From: Clostridiales bacterium
Lineage (GTDB): Bacteria; Bacillota; Clostridia; Christensenellales; JAISNN01
Direction of reading: 5' to 3'
NCBI GenBank assembly: GCA_031276195.1
Contig: JAISNN010000054.1
Span: 1 to 45,711, forward strand
Length of the DNA: 45,711 nucleotides
Shown one piece after another: positions 25,258-34,568 of the stretch. The position numbers and the translations under genes were made by a program. Below the pieces are notes generated by a model. That model did no database searches. It was not told where the DNA came from and saw nothing but the letters and a program-made list of their open reading frames with translations. Numbering within the stretch: the first letter of the stretch is position 1; each line of letters begins with the position of its first letter.

Positions 25258-26853
25258 CTATTTTATAGCGGCGCGTATAAAATTCAAAAACAACGGGTGC
25301 GGATTATTCGGACGCGATTTAAATTCGGGGTGAAACTGAACGCCGATAAAAAAGTCTTTTTCCGTGATTTCCACGGCTTCGACGATATTCATATCGGGCG
25401 ACGTTCCGCAAACGGTCAAGCCCGCCTTTTCGACGGTCTCCCGATAATCGTTGTTAAACTCAAAGCGGTGGCGGTGGCGTTCGGATATCATTTCCTTTCC
25501 GTACGCTTTAAACATATCCGTTCCGCTCTTTATTTTGCAAGGATATTTTCCGAGCCGCAGCGTTCCGCCCAACTTGATCTTCGAATGCTGATCGGGCAAA
25601 AAGTCGATTATGAGATTTTTGCCTTCTTCATCGAATTCTTTTGAATTCGCGTCGGAAATTCCGCAAACGTTTCTCGCGAATTCTATGACCGCGATCTGCA
25701 TTCCCAGACAAAGCCCGAGATACGGAACATTATTTTCTCTGGCGTATTTACACGCCGCGATTTTGCCCTCTATACCGCGCGATCCGAACCCGCCCGGGAC
25801 GACGATTCCGCGGCAATCTTTCAAAATATCGGCGGCGTTTCCGCCCGTTATCGTCTCGCTGTCGATCCATTTGATTTCGACGTTGTATTTTTCGGAATAG
25901 CCCGCGTGCTTCAACGCTTCGGCGACGGAAAGGTATGCGTCGCGGAGTTGTATATACTTTCCGATCAATGCGATTTTCACGTTTTTTTCACTCGTATAGA
26001 CATTTTTCAGCATAGCCTCCCACGACGACGTATCGGCGGCTTTGTCGGCGGAACCCAAGCCCAAAAGGCGGCAAACGACTGTGTCCAGCCCGTTATTTTT
26101 CAGCATAATAGGGGCGTCGTAAAGGCAGGGCAGCGTGAGATTTTCTATGACGCAATCTTTTTTGACATTACAAAAGAGGGCGATTTTTTCCTTAATTCCG
26201 TCGGAAATACGCTCGTCCGAACGCGCGATTATTATGTTCGGAAAAATTCCGAGAGATTGCAATTCCTTGACCGAATGCTGCGTCGGTTTGGACTTATGCT
26301 CTCCCGCAAAACTCAAGTACGGCACAAGCGTAACGTGTATAAAAAGGCAGTTTTCGCGCCCTACGTCGAGATGAATCTGCCGCGCCGCCTCCAAAAAAGG
26401 CTGGCTTTCGATATCGCCCGTCGTGCCGCCGATTTCAACGATCATAACGTCCGCGTCAAACGCCGCCGCTCCCTGAAAAATAAACTCTTTAATGTATCCC
26501 GTAACGTGCGGAATGACCTGTATAGTTTGTCCGTGATACGCGCCCGCGCGCTCGTTCTCTATGACCTTAGAATATACCGTACCGCTGGTCAGGTTGGAGT
26601 ATTTGTTTAAATTCACGTCGATAAACCTCTCGTAATGACCGAGGTCGAGGTCGGTTTCCGCGCCGTCCTCCGTAACGTATACTTCGCCGTGCTGGAACGG
26701 ATTCATAGTTCCCGGATCAACGTTCAAATAAGGATCGAGTTTGATAACGCCGACCTTGAAACCGCGCGCTTTCAAAAGCAAACCCAGCGACGCCGCGGTA
26801 ATGCCCTTCCCCAGCCCCGAAACGACGCCGCCCGTAACAAATATGTATTTCAT
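25258..26853 (-). CDS. pyrG: CTP synthase
   Basis: A 531-residue CTP synthase, which aminates UTP to CTP with glutamine-derived ammonia and ATP. The N-terminal synthetase domain (about 1-265) opens MKYIFVTGGVVSGLGKGITAASLG and contains the metal/ATP site FQHGEVYVTEDGAETDLDLGHYERF. The C-terminal class I glutaminase domain has PGGFGSRG, the nucleophilic Cys in LGLCLGMQ (near 380) and the His/Glu pair in GVQFHPEFKSRP. Length is typical. Start: AAGGAG 8 nt upstream. It lies between guaA and dapL on the same strand; the leader shows no clear pyrG-type attenuator. Confidence 0.97.
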   Translation of the reverse strand: MKYIFVTGGVVSGLGKGITAASLGLLLKARGFKVGVIKLDPYLNVDPGTMNPFQHGEVYVTEDGAETDLDLGHYERFIDVNLNKYSNLTSGTVYSKVIENERAGAYHGQTIQVIPHVTGYIKEFIFQGAAAFDADVMIVEIGGTTGDIESQPFLEAARQIHLDVGRENCLFIHVTLVPYLSFAGEHKSKPTQHSVKELQSLGIFPNIIIARSDERISDGIKEKIALFCNVKKDCVIENLTLPCLYDAPIMLKNNGLDTVVCRLLGLGSADKAADTSSWEAMLKNVYTSEKNVKIALIGKYIQLRDAYLSVAEALKHAGYSEKYNVEIKWIDSETITGGNAADILKDCRGIVVPGGFGSRGIEGKIAACKYARENNVPYLGLCLGMQIAVIEFARNVCGISDANSKEFDEEGKNLIIDFLPDQHSKIKLGGTLRLGKYPCKIKSGTDMFKAYGKEMISERHRHRFEFNNDYRETVEKAGLTVCGTSPDMNIVEAVEITEKDFFIGVQFHPEFKSRPNNPHPLFLNFIRAAIK

Positions 26854-26964
26854 AATACTTCTCCTTATGATACGATAATTTTTTTATAATATATCCAAAA
26901 TTTTTTATAATATCCGATATAACGCTTGATATAATACTTGATATATAATTTATATATAATTTTC

Positions 26965-27078
26965 CGCGGTACTATGCCGCGTTTTTTTTTTAGATTTTCA
27001 TACTCAAAAATACGCTTCGTTTTTATATGATATATGCTATAACGCCAAATATAACTCTTTCCGCGGTACTATACCGCG
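26965..27078. repeat. Two GC-type palindromes between guaA and pyrG
   Basis: CGCGGTACTATGCCGCG (26965-26981, one arm mismatch) and CGCGGTACTATACCGCG (27062-27078). Both are followed on the + strand by T-runs (T10 and T6), that is, preceded by A-runs on the coding strand. The second begins 28 bp after the guaA stop codon. The intervening AT-rich DNA repeats TATATAATTTATATATAA-type text. Confidence 0.85.
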
Positions 27079-27106
27079 TTTTTTAAGCGTTTTTATATGT
27101 AAAAAA

Positions 27107-28630
27107 TCATTCCCATTCGACCGTTCCGGGCGGCTTGCTCGTTATGTCAAATACGACGCGGTTGACGCCTTTGACCTCGTTGACGATTCTGGACGATATT
27201 TTTTTGAGGATTCTGTGCGGCACTGGCGTATAATCGCAAGTCATAAAATCGCTCGTGGTAACCGCTCTGACCGCGATCAAATTGTCATACGTTCTCTCGT
27301 CGCCCATAACGCCGACGGTATTCACGCCCGTAAAGACGGCGAAATATTGACTTACGTTCAAGCCGGCTTTCTTGATTTCGCGGCATACTATATCGTCCGC
27401 GAAACGCAAAATTTCTAATTTCGGCTTTGTAACCTCGCCCATAATACGTATCGCAAGCCCCGGTCCCGGGAAGGGCTGACGGCTGACCAAATATTCTCCA
27501 AGTCCCATTTTCGCGCCGATTTCTCTGACCTCGTTTTTGAACAGTCCCGAAAGCGGCTCGATGATCGAACGGAAAGCGATATCTTTCGGCAGACCGCCGA
27601 CGTTGTGGTGGCTTTTTATCGTAGCGGCGTGTTCTCCGCCCGACTCTATTATATCGGGATAGATAGTCCCCTGCGCCAAAAATTTCACTTCTCCGAGTTT
27701 CGCCGACTCGTCCTCGAATACTTTAATAAACTCCGCGCCGATAATTTTCCGTTTTTTTTCGGGTTCCGAAACTCCGTCTAATTTTTTCAAAAAACGTTCC
27801 CCGGCGTTCACTCTGACGAATTGCAAATCCATTGAGGAAAATACTTTCTCGATTTGGTCGCCCTCGTTCAAGCGCATAAAGCCGTGATCTACGAATATAC
27901 AAATCAAGTTTTTCCCCACGGCTTTCGACAAAATCGCGGCGCACACCGACGAATCGACGCCTCCCGAGAGCGCGAGTATAATCCTTTCGTTTCCGACCTG
28001 TTCGCGTATACTTTTTATCTGTCTTTCGACGTAATCGTCGATATTGTAGTCGCCCGCCGCTTTACATATTTCATACAAAAAGTTGCGTATAATGCGCGTG
28101 CCGCACTCCGTCAGTTCGACTTCGGGGTGAAATTGAATCCCGTAGAGTTTTCTTGCGTCGTCGGCGCAGGCGGCGAATTTCGTATTTGCGGTCGCTCCTA
28201 TTCCTACGAAACCGTTCGGGAGCGCGGTAACCTTATCCGTATGGCTCATCAGCACCTTAGTTTTGGGTTTCACTCCGCAAAACAGAGGGTTTTCGGTATT
28301 AAGGTTCGCCGCGGTAACGCCGTATTCGCTTTTTTTCGCGGACTCGACGCGTCCGCCCAAGGTATGGCAGAGCAGTTGCATACCGTAGCAAATTCCGAGT
28401 ACGGGAATTCCGAGACTAAAAATTTCCGCGTCGATACCGATCGCGTTTTCCTTATAGACGCTTTTCGGTCCGCCCGTTAAGATTATGCCGATCGGCGCGA
28501 TTTCCCTCACTCTTTCGGCGGAAATTTGTCCCGACTTGACCTCCGAATATACGCTGCAGCGTCTGACCTCGCGCGCGATCAATTCTTTATACTGACCGCC
28601 GAAGTCTAATACGAGTACGGTTTGATTCAT
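27107..28630 (-). CDS. guaA: GMP synthase (glutamine-hydrolysing)
   Basis: A 507-residue GMP synthetase converting XMP to GMP. The N-terminal glutaminase domain has the Cys nucleophile in GICYGMQLL (near 81) and GIQFHPEVELTECG. The central ATP-pyrophosphatase domain carries the P-loop LALSGGVDSSV. The C-terminal dimerisation domain ends VVFDITSKPPGTVEWE, the canonical terminus. The start is placed at ATG 28630 (MNQTVLVLDFGGQY), with AAAGG 11 nt upstream; the GTG at 28642 overlaps that ribosome-binding site and adds only four residues. It is downstream of carB-dapF, separated by a 398-bp repeat-filled spacer. Confidence 0.97.
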   Translation of the reverse strand: MNQTVLVLDFGGQYKELIAREVRRCSVYSEVKSGQISAERVREIAPIGIILTGGPKSVYKENAIGIDAEIFSLGIPVLGICYGMQLLCHTLGGRVESAKKSEYGVTAANLNTENPLFCGVKPKTKVLMSHTDKVTALPNGFVGIGATANTKFAACADDARKLYGIQFHPEVELTECGTRIIRNFLYEICKAAGDYNIDDYVERQIKSIREQVGNERIILALSGGVDSSVCAAILSKAVGKNLICIFVDHGFMRLNEGDQIEKVFSSMDLQFVRVNAGERFLKKLDGVSEPEKKRKIIGAEFIKVFEDESAKLGEVKFLAQGTIYPDIIESGGEHAATIKSHHNVGGLPKDIAFRSIIEPLSGLFKNEVREIGAKMGLGEYLVSRQPFPGPGLAIRIMGEVTKPKLEILRFADDIVCREIKKAGLNVSQYFAVFTGVNTVGVMGDERTYDNLIAVRAVTTSDFMTCDYTPVPHRILKKISSRIVNEVKGVNRVVFDITSKPPGTVEWE

Positions 28631-28674
28631 AATTAGCGACACCTTTTTCCTTACTTTCGTTTATCGTAAAAATC

Positions 28675-28786
28675 TTTTTTGAATTTTTTTTGTATTCCGC
28701 TTTTAAATTTCTATTTCATTTTTTTGAATTTTTTCGCATTCCGTTTTTAAATTTCTATTTCATTTTTTACGCGGTACTATACCGCG
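28675..28786. repeat. 45-bp tandem repeat followed by a GC-type palindrome
   Basis: Two units (28675-28720 and 28721-28766), exactly 45 bp apart: TTTTTTGAATTTTTTnTGTATTCCG then TTTTAAATTTCTATTTCATT. The palindrome CGCGGTACTATACCGCG (28770-28786) directly follows. All lie upstream of guaA. Confidence 0.85.
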
Positions 28787-28793
28787 TTTTTCA

Positions 28794-28990
28794 TAATACT
28801 AAAAAACCTTTTTTTTATGCGGTATTCCGTATTTTTTTTTAGTTTTTCGCAATACTATAATAAAGCCGTTTTCTATACGGTATTTATTCCGTTTTTTAAA
28901 GTTTTTTAAAAATGCTATAAATCGTTTTTTTTTTGCGGTACTGTACCGCGTTTTTAATTTTTTAGAATACCGCAAAAAACCGATTTTCCA
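28794..28990. repeat. ~55-60-bp tandem array with a hairpin in most units
   Basis: Units begin with AATACTA or AATGCTA near 28794, 28851, 28911 and 28966. Each contains a T-rich tract, and the first three enclose an inverted repeat: GCGGTATTCCGT, ACGGTATTTATTCCGT and the intact GC-type GCGGTACTGTACCGC (28935-28950). Together with the 45-bp repeat this fills the 398-bp spacer between carB-dapF and guaA. Confidence 0.65.
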
Positions 28991-29028
28991 TATCGGCGTA
29001 TACGTTTTTTTGCCGCCGTCCCGCCTAT

Positions 29029-29868
29029 TTAAATCTCGACGACGCCCTCGAAAACCAATTTCGCGTCGCCCGTCATAACGACTCCGTCCTTGCCGTAATT
29101 GACGGTCAATTCTCCCCCTAAGAGTTTGACCGTTATGTCGCGCCCCGCCTCGCAATACCCGTTCAGAACCGCCGCCGCCGCCGCCGCGCACGCGCCCGTT
29201 CCGCAGGCGAGCGTTTCTCCGCTCCCCCTCTCCCAAACTCTCATCGTGAGATTGTCCGCTCCCGCGACCTTGACAAACTCGGTGTTGACTCTCTCGGGGA
29301 ATATTTTGTCGTTTTCAAAAAGCGGACCTAACTTTTCCAAATCGAGTGAATCTATTTCGTCGCAAAACACTATGCAATGCGGATTACCCATCGAAACGCA
29401 CGTTATGTTATATTCCGCGCCGCCGATCGAAACCCTTTCGTTGACGACGGTTTCTTTTTCGGAAACGACGGGTATTTCTTTCGCGTTCAAAATTGCGCGT
29501 CCCATATCGACGCTGACGCGCGCGACCTTTCCGCTCTGCGTAAAGAGTTTAAGTTTTTTGATTCCGCTCAAAGTTTCGATGGACATTTCGGTTTTTTTGA
29601 CTATATCCTTGTCGTATAGATATTTCGCGACGCAGCGAATGGCGTTTCCGCACATTTTTCCCTCCGAGCCGTCGAGATTGAACATTCTCATTTTCGCGTC
29701 CGCGCTCTTAGACGGGCAGATCAAGACGATTCCGTCGCCCCCGATTCCGAAATGCCTGTCCGAAAGATAGACGGATAGAGATTCGGGGCTGTTCACGGCG
29801 TTTTCAAAGCAATTTATGTATATATAATCGTTTCCCGCGCCGTGCATTTTTGTGAATTTCAATTTCAT
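29029..29868 (-). CDS. dapF: Diaminopimelate epimerase module with its own start signals
   Basis: Within the fused frame, ATG at 29868-29866 is preceded 5 nt upstream by GAGGAAGG, as good a Shine-Dalgarno as any in the window. Initiation here would yield a 279-residue DapF of ordinary length (LL- to meso-diaminopimelate, two-cysteine racemase mechanism). The module may thus be translated both as the C-terminal part of the CarB fusion and as a free enzyme. The free enzyme works with DapL, encoded 4 kb downstream. Which product dominates cannot be told from sequence. Confidence 0.75.
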   Translation of the reverse strand: MKLKFTKMHGAGNDYIYINCFENAVNSPESLSVYLSDRHFGIGGDGIVLICPSKSADAKMRMFNLDGSEGKMCGNAIRCVAKYLYDKDIVKKTEMSIETLSGIKKLKLFTQSGKVARVSVDMGRAILNAKEIPVVSEKETVVNERVSIGGAEYNITCVSMGNPHCIVFCDEIDSLDLEKLGPLFENDKIFPERVNTEFVKVAGADNLTMRVWERGSGETLACGTGACAAAAAAVLNGYCEAGRDITVKLLGGELTVNYGKDGVVMTGDAKLVFEGVVEI

Positions 29869-32800
29869 TTTATCCTTCCTCATATCGTTGATATCGACGA
29901 GTTCCGTATTGTTTTCGCCGAATTTTCCGAGCAGACAGTCCGCGAGCGCGTTCGCCGTGTCGAGAGACGTCAAACACGGAATTTTATTCATAGTCGCCAG
30001 ACGGCGGATTTTCACGCTGTCGCGCGCGGGATCTCTGCCTTTTGCGGACGTGGAGATGATATAGTCGACCTTGCCGCTTTTTAGAAGGGTTTGCGTATTA
30101 TCTGTCGGGTTTTCGTGTATTTTTTTGACGGTCGTAACGGCGATTCCCGCTTTTTTCAGAACCGCGCCCGTCCCCTCCGTAGCGTAGATTTTAAACTTTT
30201 GATCGGCGAATTTTTTCGTTATCGCCGCGATTTCGTTTTTGTCCTGATTTCGGACGCTGACGAACACGCCGCCGCTTTTTTTGAGGCGGTAGCCCGCGGC
30301 AAGCAAACCTTTATACAACGCCTCGCGTAAATTTTTGCCGATCCCCAAAACCTCTCCCGTCGATTTCATCTCCGCGCCCAGCATAGTGTCCACGTCCGTC
30401 AATTTTTCAAAAGAAAAGACGGGAACTTTCACTGCGGTATACGGCATATCGCGCCATATCCCCGTGCCGTAGGGCAAGGATTTCAATTTCATACCGAGAG
30501 ATACCATAGTCGCGATCTCGCAAATCGGAACCATCGTAACCTTGCTGAGATACGGGACGGTTCTCGACGCGCGCGGATTGACCTCGATGACATAGAGATC
30601 GCCGCCTTTGATTATGTATTGAATATTTACGATTCCCTTGACGGACAGTCCTTTGCACAAGTCGTATGAGGTCTTCAAAATCTTGTCGTACATATCGTCC
30701 GTGATATTTTGAGGAGGATACACCGCGATGCTGTCGCCCGAATGAATCCCGGCGCGCTCGATATGCTCCATAATTCCCGGAATAAATATATCTTCGCCGT
30801 CAAAGATAGCGTCGATTTCCGCCTCCGTTCCGCTTATATATTTGTCCACTAAAATAGGATTGGTTATGTTGTATTCCAAGATGATGCGCATAAATTCCTC
30901 GACGTCCGCGTCCGAGAACGCGACGATCATATTTTGACCGCCGAGTACGTAAGACGGGCGTATAAGGACGGGATAGCCTAATTTATTCGCGGTCAAGAGG
31001 GCTTCTTCGCGCGTCATAACGGTATAGCCTTCGGGGCGTTTGACGTTGATTTTTTCCAGCAATTCGTCGAAACGCTTTCTGTCCTCCGCCATATCTATGC
31101 TGTCCGCGCCCGTGCCGATTATGGGAATATTATTTTTTGACAGCGCGCCCGTCAGTTTTATGGCGGTCTGCCCCCCGAAAGCGACGACGACTCCCACGGG
31201 TTTTTCGATATCGATGACGTTTAGAACGTCCTCTTCGGTCAGCGGTTCGAAATACAGCCTGTCGGACGTGTCGAAGTCCGTCGAAACCGTTTCGGGGGTG
31301 TTGTTTATGATGACGACGTTATATCCCAATTTTTTCAGCGTCCGGACGCAATGCACGCTCGCATAGTCAAATTCTATGCCCTGTCCGATTCGGATACAGC
31401 CGCTGCCGAGGACTACGACCGTCTCTTTTTTGCTCCGTCTGATGTATTCCAGAGCCTCGTTTTCGCCGCCGCTCTGCGGGGTATTGAACGCCGAATAAAA
31501 GTACGGCGTATCGGCGAAAAATTCGCAGGCGCAAGTGTCGACCATTTTAAAGTCGGGAGAAAGACGGAATGAAAAATCGTCTTTTGAAACGCGCTTTAAA
31601 ACCTTATCCGTAAAGCCGTATTTCTTCCCCGAAACGTACTGTTCGTAAGTAATTTTTTTGTTTTCGATACTCTTTACAAAGTCGGAAATATTTTTTATTT
31701 TATTTAAAAACCATCTGTCGATTTTGGATTTTTCAAAAATAATTTCGAGATCTATACCGCGGTAAATCGCTTCGTAGACCGCGAAAATTCTCTCGTCCGT
31801 CGCCTTTTCGATGTTATAAAACAAAAAATCGTCGTCAGCCTCCCTGAATTTTTTGAATTCCAAAAAATCCGTCGCCAATTCCGCGCCGCGGACGGCTTTT
31901 AGGAGCGCGGACTCGAAACAGTCGCCGATCGACATAACTTCGCCCGTCGCCTTCATTTGCGTTCCGAGTTCTCTTTTCGCGTATACGAATTTATCGAACG
32001 GCCATTTCGGATATTTCACGACTACATAGTCGAGGGCGGGTTCGAACGACGCGAAAGTCTTTCCCGTTACGGCGTTCATAATCTCGTCGAGGTCGTAGCC
32101 CACGGCGATTTTTGCCGCGACTTTCGCGATCGGATAGCCCGTCGCCTTGCTTGCGAGAGCGGACGAGCGCGAGACTCTCGGATTGACCTCTATTACGGCG
32201 TATTCGAAAGTGTCGGGGTTTAAGGCGAACTGCACGTTGCACCCCCCCTTCATATCCAAAGCCGCGACGATGTCGAAAGCGGCTTTTCTCAGCATTTGGT
32301 ATTCCTTATCGGCGAGAGTCATCGTGGGCGCGATAACGATACTGTCGCCCGTATGCACGCCCACGGGATCGAAATTTTCCATAGCGCATACGGAGATCGT
32401 GTTTCCGCGGTTGTCGCGAATTATTTCGTATTCGATTTCTTTCCAGCCCGAGACGCATTTTTCGACGAGAATTTGATTTATCGGCGACATTTCCAGCCCC
32501 GTCGCCGCGATTTCTTTCATTTTCGCTTGATTTTCGGCGATTCCTCCGCCGCTTCCGCCGAGAGTAAATGCCGGGCGGACGATCACGGGATATTCCAGCC
32601 TGTCCGCGACTTTGAGCGCGTCCGCGAGATTCGTAACGACTTCGGACGGAATACAAGGCTGATTTATGCTCTCCATCGTGTCCTTAAAAAGTTGTCTGTC
32701 CTCCGCCTTGTCGATGGTTTCGGGACCCGCTCCGAGCAGCCTTACGCCGTGTTTTTTCAAGAAACCTTCGCGGGCGAGTTGCATACAGAGGGTCAAGCCC

Positions 32801-33081
32801 GTCTGCCCCCCGAAGCCCGACATAATGCTGTCCGGTTTTTCCTTTTCGATGATTCTTTTGACCGTGGCGAGCGTCAGCGGTTCTATGTAGATTTTGTCCG
32901 CCATGGCGTTGTCCGTCATAATGGTGGCGGGGTTGGAGTTTATGAGAACCGCTTCGATATTGTCCTCTTTTAAGGCGCGGAGCGCCTGCGTCCCCGAATA
33001 GTCAAATTCGGCGGCCTGTCCGATGACGATCGCTCCCGACCCGATCAACAGAACCTTTTTGATTTCCTTATTTAACGGCAT
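29029..33081 (-). CDS. carB-dapF: Carbamoyl-phosphate synthase large chain fused in frame to diaminopimelate epimerase
   Basis: One uninterrupted 1350-codon frame. Residues 1-1071 are a complete CarB: two ATP-grasp halves (VLLIGSGAIVIGQAAEFDYS at 10 and VVVLGSGCIRIGQGIEFDYA near 555, each followed by an ATP-grasp fold) and a C-terminal MGS-like allosteric domain ending near ALADCL. Residues 1072-1350 are a complete DapF: KFTKMHGAGNDYIYIN, the first catalytic Cys in SEGKMCGNAIRC and the second in TLACGTGACA. CarB makes carbamoyl phosphate for arginine and pyrimidines; DapF makes meso-diaminopimelate. The joint (ELVDINDMRKDKMKLKF) has only a few linker residues. Start: CAGGAGAC 7-8 nt upstream. 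Two products from one frame are possible because an internal ribosome-binding site survives. A sequencing indel or lost stop is the alternative to a true fusion. Confidence 0.93.
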   Translation of the reverse strand: MPLNKEIKKVLLIGSGAIVIGQAAEFDYSGTQALRALKEDNIEAVLINSNPATIMTDNAMADKIYIEPLTLATVKRIIEKEKPDSIMSGFGGQTGLTLCMQLAREGFLKKHGVRLLGAGPETIDKAEDRQLFKDTMESINQPCIPSEVVTNLADALKVADRLEYPVIVRPAFTLGGSGGGIAENQAKMKEIAATGLEMSPINQILVEKCVSGWKEIEYEIIRDNRGNTISVCAMENFDPVGVHTGDSIVIAPTMTLADKEYQMLRKAAFDIVAALDMKGGCNVQFALNPDTFEYAVIEVNPRVSRSSALASKATGYPIAKVAAKIAVGYDLDEIMNAVTGKTFASFEPALDYVVVKYPKWPFDKFVYAKRELGTQMKATGEVMSIGDCFESALLKAVRGAELATDFLEFKKFREADDDFLFYNIEKATDERIFAVYEAIYRGIDLEIIFEKSKIDRWFLNKIKNISDFVKSIENKKITYEQYVSGKKYGFTDKVLKRVSKDDFSFRLSPDFKMVDTCACEFFADTPYFYSAFNTPQSGGENEALEYIRRSKKETVVVLGSGCIRIGQGIEFDYASVHCVRTLKKLGYNVVIINNTPETVSTDFDTSDRLYFEPLTEEDVLNVIDIEKPVGVVVAFGGQTAIKLTGALSKNNIPIIGTGADSIDMAEDRKRFDELLEKINVKRPEGYTVMTREEALLTANKLGYPVLIRPSYVLGGQNMIVAFSDADVEEFMRIILEYNITNPILVDKYISGTEAEIDAIFDGEDIFIPGIMEHIERAGIHSGDSIAVYPPQNITDDMYDKILKTSYDLCKGLSVKGIVNIQYIIKGGDLYVIEVNPRASRTVPYLSKVTMVPICEIATMVSLGMKLKSLPYGTGIWRDMPYTAVKVPVFSFEKLTDVDTMLGAEMKSTGEVLGIGKNLREALYKGLLAAGYRLKKSGGVFVSVRNQDKNEIAAITKKFADQKFKIYATEGTGAVLKKAGIAVTTVKKIHENPTDNTQTLLKSGKVDYIISTSAKGRDPARDSVKIRRLATMNKIPCLTSLDTANALADCLLGKFGENNTELVDINDMRKDKMKLKFTKMHGAGNDYIYINCFENAVNSPESLSVYLSDRHFGIGGDGIVLICPSKSADAKMRMFNLDGSEGKMCGNAIRCVAKYLYDKDIVKKTEMSIETLSGIKKLKLFTQSGKVARVSVDMGRAILNAKEIPVVSEKETVVNERVSIGGAEYNITCVSMGNPHCIVFCDEIDSLDLEKLGPLFENDKIFPERVNTEFVKVAGADNLTMRVWERGSGETLACGTGACAAAAAAVLNGYCEAGRDITVKLLGGELTVNYGKDGVVMTGDAKLVFEGVVEI

Positions 33082-33125
33082 TTGCTAAGTCTCCTGTTTT
33101 TATAGCGTATTATCTATCGTATTTA

Positions 33126-33142
33126 CGCGGTATAGTACCGCG
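33126..33142. repeat. GC-type palindrome upstream of carB
   Basis: CGCGGTATAGTACCGCG, 45 bp before the carB start codon; a run of eight T follows on the + strand. Confidence 0.85.
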
Positions 33143-33280
33143 TTTTTTTTGACTTTTTCCGTATTTTTCGTATCGCGTTTTCCGGTCTTTTAACGCATTT
33201 TTTTTAGATTTTCACTTTATTGATTTACGCTTTTATATATTCTTTCTATGTTTTTTATAACGTTTACTATAACGTTTCAG

Positions 33281-33296
33281 GCGGTATTATACCGCG
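33281..33296. repeat. GC-type palindrome directly after carA
   Basis: GCGGTATTATACCGC with flanking G, ending 5 bp from the carA stop codon; T6 follows on the + strand. It is preceded by a small repeat ATAACGTTTACTATAACGTTT. Confidence 0.8.
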
Positions 33297-33300
33297 TTTT

Positions 33301-34383
33301 TTATGCCTTTTGTCCGTCTATCATACATATAAATTCGTCGAACAAAAACTCCGTATCCGTCGGACCGCCTGCCGCTTCGGGGTGAAACTGCACCGAAAAG
33401 CATTTAAATTTTTTATATTTCAGACCCTCGTTCGTATTGTCGTTTACGTTTATAAACAGTTCGTCCGCGATTTCGGGTTTCACGCTTTCTCTTACGACCG
33501 CATAGCCGTGGTTTTGACTGCTCATATATACGCGGCCGCTTTCCGAATTTTTGACGGGCTGATTAGTTCCCCTGTGCCCGTACTTTAATTTCGTCGTCAA
33601 AAAACCGTTCGCGAGAGCCATCAACTGATGCCCCAAACAGATTCCGAAAATCGGTATATTTTTTTCGGTCAATTTTTTGATTTCCGCGATAACTCCGACA
33701 TTTTCCGCGGGGTCGCCCGGACCGTTCGACAGCATAATTCCGTCCGGTTTTAGGGCGGTTATTTCCTCCGCCGCCGTGTCATACGGGACGACGACGACTT
33801 TTTTAACTCTCTTTAAGAGATTTCTTTTGATGTTTTCTTTCGCTCCGAAGTCCATCAAGACGACGGTATAATCTTTGACGTTTTTATTCTCCGAAAGGAA
33901 TTCCGCGGTATCTTTGCGCGAAACGTTTTTAACGGCGTCGGCGACGGTATACGCCTTAATTTTATCGAAATCGACGTTTTTCAAATTGTCCGTCAAAAGG
34001 GCGTTCATAACCCCTCTTTCTCTGATAATTTTGACGAGCGCGCGCGTGTCTATGCCTTGAAAAGCGGGGACGTTCGACGCGTTCAAAAAGGTTTCCAATT
34101 TCCCCTCCGAACGGAAGTTAGAGGGCGCGTCCGTCAGGCTTCTCGCGATATACGCCGAGGCGGCGATTTTGTCGCTCTCGAAGTCCGCGGGAATCACCCC
34201 GTAATTGCCGATCAAGGGAAAACTTTGGACGATCATCTGCCCGTAATAACTCTTATCGGTGAGGGTTTCGAGATAGCCCGTCATCGCGGTCGTAAAGACG
34301 ATTTCCGCGACGACGTCGCCGTTTCCCGTAATATTTCCCTCAAAAATTTTTCCGTTTTCCAACACCAAATAGCCTTTTCTCAT
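33301..34383 (-). CDS. carA: Carbamoyl-phosphate synthase small chain
   Basis: A 360-residue glutaminase subunit of carbamoyl-phosphate synthase, which passes ammonia to CarB. The N-terminal domain starts RKGYLVLENGKIFEGNITG; TGYLETLTDKSYYGQMIVQSFPLIGNYG is the family signature. The C-terminal class I amidotransferase domain has Cys in FGICLGHQLMALA and His/Glu in VQFHPEAAGGP. The start is set at ATG 34383 with GGGG 7 nt upstream; a TTG two codons earlier is in frame but unnecessary. It precedes carB by 219 bp with two GC-type palindromes between them, an unusually wide gap for subunits of one enzyme. I find no PyrR-binding leader. Confidence 0.96.
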   Translation of the reverse strand: MRKGYLVLENGKIFEGNITGNGDVVAEIVFTTAMTGYLETLTDKSYYGQMIVQSFPLIGNYGVIPADFESDKIAASAYIARSLTDAPSNFRSEGKLETFLNASNVPAFQGIDTRALVKIIRERGVMNALLTDNLKNVDFDKIKAYTVADAVKNVSRKDTAEFLSENKNVKDYTVVLMDFGAKENIKRNLLKRVKKVVVVPYDTAAEEITALKPDGIMLSNGPGDPAENVGVIAEIKKLTEKNIPIFGICLGHQLMALANGFLTTKLKYGHRGTNQPVKNSESGRVYMSSQNHGYAVVRESVKPEIADELFINVNDNTNEGLKYKKFKCFSVQFHPEAAGGPTDTEFLFDEFICMIDGQKA

Positions 34384-34568
34384 TGACAAACCCCGTTTCG
34401 TATTTTTTTAATTCGTTATTCTTTAAAACTCCGTTTTACGTATCCCGTTTCGCCTTGTTTTCCGTATGCCGTATTCGGTTATTTTTCCGCGTTTCCGTAT
34501 GCCGTTATTATATCCGTTTTATTTCTTCTTTTTCCGTGCTTTATATATATAATTTCCGCGCTAAAACG

